DNA of 5,886 bases from Candidatus Iainarchaeum sp. Lineage in GTDB: Archaea > Iainarchaeota > Iainarchaeia > Iainarchaeales > GCA-2688035. The notes below the pieces were generated by a model. That model did no database searches, was not told where the DNA came from, and saw only the letters and a list, made by a program, of their open reading frames with translations. The position numbers were made by a program, and so were the translations under genes. Of the stretch, positions 1 to 5,371 are shown in pieces. The DNA lies in NCBI GenBank assembly GCA_017608725.1, contig JAFCFG010000071.1, forward strand, positions 1 to 5,886, in the 5' to 3' direction. Positions within the stretch are counted from its first letter, which is position 1. Each line of letters opens with the position of its first letter.

Positions 1-47
1 TGGTCCCTTTCAAATGGCTTGAGGTTAACTATTTGCTTTACGTGAAA
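1..47 (-). other. Conserved fibrillarin C-terminal sequence lying past the stop codon
   Basis: Read on the minus strand in the same frame as the fibrillarin gene, the bases after the TAA (48-50) translate as FHVKQIVNLKPFERDH, with the last codon cut by the window edge (CA-, His or Gln). From memory of fibrillarins such as those of Pyrococcus and Methanocaldococcus, their C terminus reads F-x-V/I-...-V/L-N/D-L/I-x-P-Y/F-E-K-D-H, so this aligns without a gap. The sequence is still under the family pattern and no frameshift is needed. It should be annotated as part of the gene if the TAA proves to be an error or is read through. The end of the gene is outside the window. Confidence 0.82.
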
Positions 48-635
48 TTACTCATTCAGTTTGGCAACCTCTTCTGAAAAAATTTCCTCAGCTGTTTTCT
101 CCTGGCTGATGCTCTTTGCCTTTATTGCAAGGAGGCCGTAACTGCCTTCTTTCAGGAAGTACTCGGCGTTTTTAAGAAAAATCAGGGCCTGGTTTTTTTG
201 GCTAACATCCTGGTACAGAACAGATATCTTTTTCCCAGTAAAGTACTCCTTGTAAGTCCAGGGCCTATCTGCATCGGCAATTATTGGAATTATGTTCTGC
301 CTTCTCTCGCACAGTATAATGAATTTCCTCATCACCCTTTCGCTTACGTCAACACCAATAACAATGCCTTCCTCTCCGATGATGTCCGCTACATGGCTTA
401 CTGTTGTGCCCTCTGCTGCGCCCAAGTAAAGCACAACAGAACCTGGCTTTATCGGCAGCTGAGCCAAACCGTTTTTTATTGCCGCTGCTAGCTTGCTTCT
501 GTAGTAGTCCCATTGCCTTAGTTCAACGCCCCCGTTTTCCACAAGCCTTTCCCCGTAAACCCTTTCACCCGGAATAGCATTTACTGTGAAAAGCCTTGTC
601 TGGTCAGCGAAAACGCCTGGAAAAATTTCCTTCAA
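48..635 (-). CDS. flpA: Fibrillarin, box C/D RNP 2'-O-methyltransferase, C terminus cut by in-frame TAA
   Basis: Fibrillarin is the S-adenosylmethionine-dependent enzyme that methylates ribose 2'-OH groups of rRNA (and tRNA) at sites chosen by box C/D guide RNAs, working with Nop5 and L7Ae. The 195-residue product shows the family signatures in order: FPGV (5-8), RVYGERL (25-31), YRSKLAAAIKNGL (45-57), the SAM-binding loop YLGAAEGTT (70-78), acidic D96, ADADRP (120-125), QDVSQ with D143, and AIKAKSI with K172. K48, D143 and K172 match three residues of the family's K-D-K-H set. The final His lies beyond the stop. Archaeal fibrillarins usually run to about 210-230 residues. The start is TTG at 635: it is the only plausible start after the in-frame stop of nop5, and GGGGTG at 643-648 sits 8 nt upstream as a Shine-Dalgarno site. 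Family assignment is very secure; whether the product is functional is not. Confidence 0.93.
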   Translation of the reverse strand: MKEIFPGVFADQTRLFTVNAIPGERVYGERLVENGGVELRQWDYYRSKLAAAIKNGLAQLPIKPGSVVLYLGAAEGTTVSHVADIIGEEGIVIGVDVSERVMRKFIILCERRQNIIPIIADADRPWTYKEYFTGKKISVLYQDVSQKNQALIFLKNAEYFLKEGSYGLLAIKAKSISQEKTAEEIFSEEVAKLNE

Positions 636-642
636 CCAAAAA

Positions 643-648
643 ACACCC
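643..648 (-). promoter_or_regulatory. Shine-Dalgarno site deciding the TTG start of fibrillarin
   Basis: Minus-strand GGGGTG begins 2 nt after the nop5 stop codon (651-653) and lies 8 nt before TTG at 635. It supports a non-ATG start for an internal operon gene. The ATG at 651 that overlaps the nop5 stop (TAATG) is out of frame with fibrillarin. Confidence 0.6.
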
Positions 649-650
649 CA

Positions 651-1457
651 TTAATCCAGTTGCTTTATTCTTTCCTGCAATTCCTTTTGCAGTTTTTCCC
701 CAATTCCCCCCCTTTTCCCAAAGAAGTCTGCCCTTCCTGCAATGGCAATCTTTGCTGCCAGGCTTCTTGCAACCTTGCCCTTGTGCTTTCCCGGCATTTT
801 TTTAACAAGGGAATGGCCGTAAATCAAACCATATTTTGGCCCCTTCACGTTTTTGTTCCTGAGGTGTCTGAACAAGGCCTTTTCTGCTCCAAGCAGCTGA
901 ATGGTTGAAGCAGGCATCATTGCAAGCTGTTTTAGGCCAGAGGCAGCAGCCAAAAGCCTCGCACCCAAAATCGGGCCAGCCAACTCTGCTGTGTTCGGGG
1001 CATAGCCCTGCATTTCCTTCTCAATCAACTTCTCAAGCAAAGCCCTTTCCTGCTTCAAGTTCAGTGCATTGAACGCAAGCAGTTTTATTGCATCAAGCAC
1101 TTCTTTGGAGAGGGGGCTCCCCATGCTTTTCCTTGCAGCAGCTGCAATTTTCTTCCCCTTTTTCTTTTCCTTGACTGTTTCCCCCACCTTTTTCTCAGTG
1201 AAATTCTTTCTTTCACCCAAAAAGCAGACAAGCTGCAGGTACTGCCCATTGTCTTTGAGCAACTGGTGCAGTTCAGGGAAGTGGGCAGAGTACCATTCAA
1301 TTGTGTTTTCTGCAAGCAGGTTGAACGTGTTGTCAAGGTCCTGCAGCACTGCAACAGCCCTTATTATGTGGACATCGCTTTCAGCATAACGCTGCTGCAT
1401 CCGCTTTTTGCTCTTCCTAATCAGCTTTTTCCTCAAATCAAGCAATTTATCCGGCAT
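651..1457 (-). CDS. nop5: Nop5 (Nop56/58 family) box C/D RNP scaffold protein, short form
   Basis: Nop5 is the scaffold of archaeal box C/D ribonucleoproteins: it binds the L7Ae-guide RNA complex through its Nop domain, dimerises through a coiled coil and holds fibrillarin. The 268-residue product starts directly in the coiled-coil part (DVHIIRAVAVLQDLDNTFNLL, then EWYSAHFPEL, about residues 28-63). It has a lysine-rich segment near 85-110 and carries the Nop core, with GPILGARLLAAASGLKQLA (161-179), MPASTIQLLGAEKALFRHL (181-199) and PKYGLIYGHSLV (207-218), ending in a charged helix. Most archaeal Nop5 proteins have about 370-420 residues, so the roughly 110-residue N-terminal domain is absent. 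I chose ATG at 1457 because a TATA-like box lies 28 nt upstream, giving a leaderless mRNA. A TTG at 1475 would add six residues. It is co-transcribed with fibrillarin, 15 nt downstream. Confidence 0.94.
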   Translation of the reverse strand: MPDKLLDLRKKLIRKSKKRMQQRYAESDVHIIRAVAVLQDLDNTFNLLAENTIEWYSAHFPELHQLLKDNGQYLQLVCFLGERKNFTEKKVGETVKEKKKGKKIAAAARKSMGSPLSKEVLDAIKLLAFNALNLKQERALLEKLIEKEMQGYAPNTAELAGPILGARLLAAASGLKQLAMMPASTIQLLGAEKALFRHLRNKNVKGPKYGLIYGHSLVKKMPGKHKGKVARSLAAKIAIAGRADFFGKRGGIGEKLQKELQERIKQLD

Positions 1458-1481
1458 AATTATATCATTAAACAATCAATT

Positions 1482-1489
1482 CTTTTAAG
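1482..1489 (-). promoter_or_regulatory. TATA-like box of the nop5-fibrillarin operon
   Basis: Minus-strand CTTAAAAG is centred about 28 nt before the ATG at 1457, the spacing expected of an archaeal TATA box driving a leaderless transcript. A purine-rich stretch (GAGGGAAAAACG) just upstream could serve as the TFB-recognition element. Position-based inference only. Confidence 0.6.
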
Positions 1490-1571
1490 CGTTTTTCCCT
1501 CGGTTTTTGCCCCAGCAAAAAGGCCGACTTTAAAAAATTAATTAAAAGAGAAAAATTCCCGGAATAGAAAA

Positions 1572-1579
1572 TTTATAAA
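1572..1579 (+). promoter_or_regulatory. TATA box of glyS
   Basis: TTTATAAA is centred about 28 nt before the ATG at 1604, the same distance as in the divergent nop5 promoter, so a leaderless glyS mRNA is expected. The preceding purines (GGAATAGAAAA) suit a TFB-recognition element. The two divergent boxes are about 90 bp apart, leaving room for both pre-initiation complexes. Confidence 0.7.
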
Positions 1580-1603
1580 CAATTTAGCATCTAATCATAC
1601 ACT

Positions 1604-3079
1604 ATGCCAAAAGACGAAATAGTAAACCTTGCCCTGAGAAGAGCGCTGTTTTACCCGGCTGCACAAATATACGGCAGTGCAGCCAGTGGTTTCTTCGATT
1701 TTGGCCCACTGGGCGAAACAATTAGGAGAAAGGTAATTGGCCTTTGGAGAAAGCAGCTGGTTGAAAAAGAAGGGATCCTCGAAATCTTTGGTGCCCAAAT
1801 CCTGCCAGAAGATGTATTCAAAGCCTCTGGGCATCTTAAGAATTTCAACGACCCAATTGTCCAGTGCAAGAAATGCAACAGCCTGCACAGGGCAGACAAA
1901 TTGATTGCAGCAAAGGCATCGGGCATTGTTCCAGAGAGCCTTGCAACAACAGAATTGGATAAACTGATTGACAAGCACGCAGTGAAATGCCCAAAGTGCA
2001 ATGGAAAGAGCTTTGACAAGGTCAGGAAATTCAACATGATGATGAAAGTTGACATTGGCGCAACAGGAAAGCAGGCCGCTTATCTAAGGCCTGAAACATG
2101 CCAGAGCATTTTCTGCGATTTCCCAAGGCTGTTCAAAACAGCAAGGCAGAACCTGCCTCTTGCAATTGCCCAAGCCGGAAGCTCTTTTAGAAATGAAATC
2201 GCGCCAAGGAACACCTTGCTAAGGGAGAGGGAAATAGGCCAGATGGAAATAGAGATATTCTTCAACCCCGATAAAATAAATGAGGCCCCGGATTTTGGTG
2301 AAGTGCAAAACTATAAATTGAATTTAATGCTTTTGGGGAAGAAACCAAAGCCGATTTCTTGCAGGGAAGCAGTGCAAAAAAAGCTTGTTAGCGGCAAGCT
2401 AATCGCATACTACCTTGCAAGAACACAGCAGTTGTATGAAGCATATGGCATTCCGCTGGAAAAAATGCGCTTCAGGGAACTTGACAAGGACGAAAGGGCA
2501 TTCTATGCCAAAGAAACCTGGGACTTTGAAGTGGAAACAGACCTTGGCTGGATTGAATTGATTGCATGCAACTACAGAACAGACTATGATTTAAAAGGCC
2601 ATCAAGAACAAAGCAGGCAAAAGATGGCAGTAAAAGAGGAAGGCAAAGAATTCATCCCCCATGTGTTCGAGCTGTCAGCCGGAATTGACAGGACATTCTA
2701 CGTTGTGTTGGACAACTCCTTCAGAAAGGAGAAAAGGGGCAAGGGCGAAAGAATATACTTAAAGCTTCCAGCAAAGATTGCACCATATGATGCAGGCATT
2801 TACCCCTTAGTTAAGAGGGACGGCCTGGCTGAAATAGCCAAAAAGATTTTCACTCAATTGTTGGACGAAGAATTTGATGTCTTCTACGATGAAAAGGGAA
2901 GCATCGGAAGAAGGTACAGCAGAGCAGACGAGGTAGGGGTATTTGGCGGCATTACGATTGACTATCAAACAAAAGAGGATGGCACTGTTACCTACAGGTA
3001 CAGGGATTCAATGAAGCAGGAAAGGGTAAAGGCATCTGATTTGCCCTCCTTCCTGAGAAAGGTAAAGAAGAAAGCATAA
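1604..3079 (+). CDS. glyS: Glycyl-tRNA synthetase (class II, archaeal/eukaryotic alpha2 type)
   Basis: Cytoplasmic enzyme that charges tRNA-Gly with glycine using ATP. In order, the 491-residue product shows: YGSAASGFFDFGPLG (23-37), typical of the N-terminal catalytic part; a zinc-binding insertion with C88/C91 and C129/C132; LRPETCQSIF (161-170); class II motif 2 in FRNEIAPRNTLLRERE (195-210); GWIELIACNYRTDYDL (315-330); motif 3 ELSAGIDRTFYVVLDNSF (356-373); and a C-terminal anticodon-binding domain with KLPAKIAPYDAGIYPLV (387-403), GSIGRRYSRADEVG (432-445) and TVTYRYRDSMKQERV (461-475). It is shorter than many archaeal relatives (about 570) but has every expected block. Motif 3 has Leu where relatives usually have Pro (E-P-S). 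ATG at 1604 is supported by the TATA spacing. It stands alone, divergent from nop5. Confidence 0.97.
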   Translation: MPKDEIVNLALRRALFYPAAQIYGSAASGFFDFGPLGETIRRKVIGLWRKQLVEKEGILEIFGAQILPEDVFKASGHLKNFNDPIVQCKKCNSLHRADKLIAAKASGIVPESLATTELDKLIDKHAVKCPKCNGKSFDKVRKFNMMMKVDIGATGKQAAYLRPETCQSIFCDFPRLFKTARQNLPLAIAQAGSSFRNEIAPRNTLLREREIGQMEIEIFFNPDKINEAPDFGEVQNYKLNLMLLGKKPKPISCREAVQKKLVSGKLIAYYLARTQQLYEAYGIPLEKMRFRELDKDERAFYAKETWDFEVETDLGWIELIACNYRTDYDLKGHQEQSRQKMAVKEEGKEFIPHVFELSAGIDRTFYVVLDNSFRKEKRGKGERIYLKLPAKIAPYDAGIYPLVKRDGLAEIAKKIFTQLLDEEFDVFYDEKGSIGRRYSRADEVGVFGGITIDYQTKEDGTVTYRYRDSMKQERVKASDLPSFLRKVKKKA

Positions 3080-3080
3080 C

Positions 3081-3207
3081 CCGCCAGCGACTCTGTAGAA
3101 ATGATTCATAAATGCAAAATTTGAATCCCTTAAATCGGCTTTTAACGGCAAAATAGCAGCAAGGCATTTATAAACAAAATAGGATTTCTACAGCGGGGCC
3201 GCCAGCG
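3081..3207. repeat. Nested inverted repeat bounded by a 9-bp direct repeat
   Basis: Between glyS and the pilin-like gene, CCGCCAGCG occurs at 3081-3089 and again at 3199-3207. Just inside them is a perfect 10-bp inverted repeat, CTGTAGAAAT (3093-3102) and ATTTCTACAG (3184-3193). A second perfect inverted pair, ATAAATGC (3108-3115) and GCATTTAT (3164-3171), is nested within it. The order direct repeat, terminal inverted repeat, non-coding core resembles a miniature inserted element with target duplication, although 3 and 5 extra bases separate the two repeat types. A structured RNA or a regulatory site is equally possible. No ORF or tRNA fits here. Confidence 0.55.
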
Positions 3208-3212
3208 TAATG

Positions 3213-3220
3213 TTTAAATA
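3213..3220 (+). promoter_or_regulatory. TATA box of the pilin-like gene
   Basis: TTTAAATA is centred about 32 nt before the ATG at 3249, predicting a leader of only about 6 nt. A second candidate, TTTATAAA at 3168-3174 and its flanks, lies in the right arm of the inverted repeat and would start transcription near 3197. Confidence 0.6.
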
Positions 3221-3248
3221 CTAAAAAGCACTATTTATTTCGAGAATC

Positions 3249-3791
3249 ATGGATAGCAGAGGCCAAGCTTATAGCGTTTTCAAGCTGCTTATCGCTGCAA
3301 TCGTTGCTGTTGCAGTGCTTTACATACTGCTGAACATAATCATCAGGGTTATCCCGCCAGGCAACAATGTCCAGGATGTTGCAGCCCAGATGATTGGAAA
3401 GCAGAAAGACCAGCCTGGCCAAATTGACACAAGCACATCAGTTACCTTTGGTGCAGGAACAAGCCTTGCTTCAAAGGCATTGGTTGGAAGCAGCGGCCTC
3501 ACAAAGGAGCAAATTTGCCTGCACAAAGGAGACTATGTTGACAACGAAACCCTGCAGGTTCAAGGCAGCACGATTATGAATGCAGGAACACAGAATGTGA
3601 CCCTAAAGGCAAGGGTTGCCTGTGACAATTCAAACGAATTGCTTGAAACCATTACACCAATAGAGGGCGAGCTTTATTTTGATACGCCTGAAACTGCAGG
3701 GCCAGAATCAGAAGGCGTGTGTGCCTGTGATATTGTATCAGGCAGTACCTCAACCCAGCTTTGCTGCGTAGTAATACTGAAATACGCTTAA
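3249..3791 (+). CDS. Small pilin-like secreted or membrane-anchored protein, unknown function
   Basis: I do not recognise a named family. The 180-residue product begins with a short charged end, RGQA at residues 4-7, then a hydrophobic helix of about 25 residues (11-35; FKLLIAAIVAVAVLYILLNI). A Gly-Gln junction directly before a hydrophobic helix is the layout of archaeal class III (type IV prepilin) signal peptides, cut after the Gly. The +5 Glu of classical pilins is missing, so processing is uncertain. The rest is polar, rich in Ser, Thr and Gln, and should lie outside the cell. Six cysteines (90, 125, 158, 160, 172, 173), the last four as CAC and CC, suggest disulfides or metal binding. 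It is a single gene with its own TATA box and a T-rich terminator. A pilin-like subunit or a lipid-anchored surface protein are the best guesses. Confidence 0.85.
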   Translation: MDSRGQAYSVFKLLIAAIVAVAVLYILLNIIIRVIPPGNNVQDVAAQMIGKQKDQPGQIDTSTSVTFGAGTSLASKALVGSSGLTKEQICLHKGDYVDNETLQVQGSTIMNAGTQNVTLKARVACDNSNELLETITPIEGELYFDTPETAGPESEGVCACDIVSGSTSTQLCCVVILKYA

Positions 3792-3853
3792 ATTGGTTTC
3801 CCTCTCTTTTCCTCTGTTTTTGGGCTGTGGGGGCAAAATTAGCTGATTTAGCA

Positions 3854-3881
3854 TTTTTTCCTGTTTTTTCCTGTTTTTTTT
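3854..3881 (+). terminator. T-rich terminator after the pilin-like gene
   Basis: Three oligo-T runs (3854-3859, 3864-3869 and 3874-3881) are separated by CCTG at a 10-base period. Repeated oligo-T tracts on the non-template strand are the usual intrinsic termination signal in archaea. The sequence lies 63 nt after the stop codon. The flanking 3792-3853 is pyrimidine-rich and holds no gene. Confidence 0.65.
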
Positions 3882-3957
3882 GCATATTATGCGGTATGCG
3901 TCCCTCCCAAGGAAGCGTTTTGAAAACAATTAAAAACAAGAACAGTGTTTAATAATT

Positions 3958-3985
3958 TACTTTTAAAGCAGTACTTTTAAAGCAG
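3958..3985 (+). repeat. 14-bp tandem duplication doubling a TATA box
   Basis: TACTTTTAAAGCAG occurs twice head to tail (3958-3971 and 3972-3985), giving two identical TTTTAAAG boxes at 3961-3968 and 3975-3982. The first is centred about 35 nt before the ATG at 4000 and would give a short leader of about 10 nt. The second, about 21 nt before the ATG, would start transcription at or just past the ATG. Confidence 0.8.
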
Positions 3986-3999
3986 TTAGAGATTTTGCT

Positions 4000-4704
4000 A
4001 TGGCCAAAGAGGTTCCAAGGAGATTAAGGCGCTTTCAAAGAGCCGGAAAAAGCAGCAGGGGCTTTTCTTCACCTGACATTGTGGAAAACATCATTGAACA
4101 AATCCCAAAAAAGCAAGGGAATGAGGAAAAGGCCCAGGATATAACAATGCACTTGACATTGCAAGAGGTGAGGAAATTCAAGCAAGAGCACAAGCGCTAT
4201 CCAAAGAGAGACGAGTATGACCAGATAGCGGAAAGCATTTACCAGCAGCTCAAGGATAAGGAGAAAATTAAGAGGATTTTCAAGCATCTTGAAAGGCAAA
4301 AAGCCAGGGAAAAGCCAACTGAAAAAAGAAAGTGCCTGCGAGAAAGGGGGAAAGAATTTTCCGGCCCAGCAGGACAACCCCCAACTGAAGGGGAGCCAGT
4401 GCTGAAGAAAGGGGATTTGGAGGAACTGGGCGTTGCTGACCTATTTGCAAATGAAAAGGACACTGGTATCAAGAAAGGGGCAGAGAAGCAGATTGCAGAG
4501 GAATTCGATTTATCAGGCCTTGGGGATGAAAAGGCAAAGGAAGAGGAAAGCGGCTGCCCAAACTGTTCTGCCGCAAACCAAAAAATCGTTTTCTGCCCGG
4601 AATGCGGAACCGCTTTCTGTGCCAACTGCGCCAAGAAAGTGGAGAAAATTGCCGGCAGAACAATTCTTGTATGCCCAAGCTGCGGTAAAAAGGTCAACCA
4701 GTAA
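4000..4704 (+). CDS. Charged protein with C-terminal eight-cysteine zinc domain, unknown function
   Basis: I do not recognise the family. The 234-residue product has a strongly basic N terminus (RRLRRFQRAGKSSRG, 6-20), a long charged and probably helical middle (about 25-115), an acidic Glu/Lys linker (about 130-184), and a cysteine domain at the end. The cysteines at 186/189, 199/202, 207/210 and 225/228 form four CxxC pairs with spacing C-x2-C-x9-C-x2-C-x4-C-x2-C-x14-C-x2-C, enough for two zinc ions. This fits a cross-brace fold (RING or FYVE type) or two tandem zinc ribbons. The basic end and zinc domain suggest nucleic-acid or protein binding in the cytoplasm, but this is inference. There is no signal peptide or membrane helix. 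The start is the first ATG; no other Met occurs until about residue 50. Its stop lies inside the convergent gene's 3' end. Confidence 0.88.
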   Translation: MAKEVPRRLRRFQRAGKSSRGFSSPDIVENIIEQIPKKQGNEEKAQDITMHLTLQEVRKFKQEHKRYPKRDEYDQIAESIYQQLKDKEKIKRIFKHLERQKAREKPTEKRKCLRERGKEFSGPAGQPPTEGEPVLKKGDLEELGVADLFANEKDTGIKKGAEKQIAEEFDLSGLGDEKAKEEESGCPNCSAANQKIVFCPECGTAFCANCAKKVEKIAGRTILVCPSCGKKVNQ

Positions 4705-5371
4705 ATTCTTCGCAGTTCAAAGCACTTAAATCAACGTATGTTGCATTCCACATGGCTAGGCCAATTTCAGCAGGCAGCCGTTTCTGTTCATTGCCCTCCA
4801 ATTTGGCCAACCTCATTGTACTGCTGCTCGGAGAAACCTGGCCAACAGAGGAAAGCAGATTGCTTAAATCGCTTTTTTTTTCAGGCAAGCAACTCAGAAC
4901 CAGGTCCTTTCCAGTCAGTTTAAAGACACCATCTGCCTCCTCTATCTCGCTTATGTACAGCAGGGTTACAACAAACTCCTGCCTGTCACTCAGATAGATG
5001 TAGAAAACATAGTCAAAGCTAGGCCTCATTGGCTGCATTACGCTCTTAATCTGTTGCAGTAGGACGGTCTTTGTTTCATTCAGGCTAGCGTCGTCAGCAT
5101 AGTCCTCTTTTACAGCAGCAAGCAGGTAATCAATTTCCGTTGCTTCATCCAGTGAAATTCCGGGTTCCCTTGGTGTACTGCTGTACAAAATGGTTTCAAG
5201 GCTTGACCTGCTGTACTCTTGGAGATACTGTTCAAGGCCCTGCGCTTCAATCGCCAGGCCATAGGTTGCACCACTGTAAAAGAGCCAAACACTTAGAATG
5301 CCAGCAATCATTAGAAAGTAAAGGGAATCGGTCAGAGCTGCCTGGCCTCTCCTCCCCAAGGCTATTTCCAT
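4694..5371 (-). CDS. Single-span membrane protein with prepilin-like N terminus, unknown function
   Basis: I do not recognise a named family. The 225-residue product has a basic start (RRGQA, 7-11) followed by a hydrophobic helix (about 16-38; DSLYFLMIAGILSVWLFYSG), then a mainly acidic extracytoplasmic region that starts with a likely helix (EAQGLEQYLQEYSRSSLETIL, 42-62). It ends in Ser-rich and Asn-rich sequence with cysteines at 161 and 220. The RGQA-helix layout resembles class III prepilin signals and matches that of the protein at 3249-3791. The ATG at 5371 overlaps the end of the upstream gene by 10 nt (ATGGAAATAG), so the two are almost certainly translated together. Its TGA stop lies inside the 3' end of the convergent zinc-finger gene, an 11-nt overlap. 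A minor pilin or a component of a surface-assembly complex is a reasonable guess, no more. Confidence 0.87.
   Translation of the reverse strand: MEIALGRRGQAALTDSLYFLMIAGILSVWLFYSGATYGLAIEAQGLEQYLQEYSRSSLETILYSSTPREPGISLDEATEIDYLLAAVKEDYADDASLNETKTVLLQQIKSVMQPMRPSFDYVFYIYLSDRQEFVVTLLYISEIEEADGVFKLTGKDLVLSCLPEKKSDLSNLLSSVGQVSPSSSTMRLAKLEGNEQKRLPAEIGLAMWNATYVDLSALNCEEFTG

Noticed and set aside
48..50. Pyrrolysine insertion at the fibrillarin stop
   Set aside because: Pyrrolysine is inserted at UAG; this codon is UAA, and TAA also ends glyS and nop5 normally.
198..491. Plus-strand open frame opposite fibrillarin
   Set aside because: It lies wholly within a clear conserved gene on the other strand and its translation has no recognisable features.
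1458..1475. TTG start of nop5 at 1475 adding MFNDII
   Set aside because: The ATG at 1457 sits at the leaderless distance from the TATA box, and the extra residues do not resemble the family.
3091..3140. Possible tRNA or tRNA fragment (CTGTAGA like an anticodon loop, TTTGAATCCC like a T-loop)
   Set aside because: No acceptor, anticodon or T stems can be paired around these bases.
3090..3210. Box C/D or H/ACA guide RNA, suggested by the nearby C/D protein genes
   Set aside because: No RUGAUGA plus CUGA pairs on either strand, and the only suitable ACA lies inside the paired inverted-repeat arm.
3761..3952. Plus-strand open frame overlapping the pilin-like gene's end and the terminator
   Set aside because: Phe- and Cys-rich translation of the oligo-T region with no start signal; it is a by-product of the terminator sequence.
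4555..4701. Phosphoinositide-binding FYVE domain
   Set aside because: Only the cysteine spacing is similar; the WxxD and RHHCR motifs needed for lipid binding are absent, and so is a reason for such a lipid in an archaeon.
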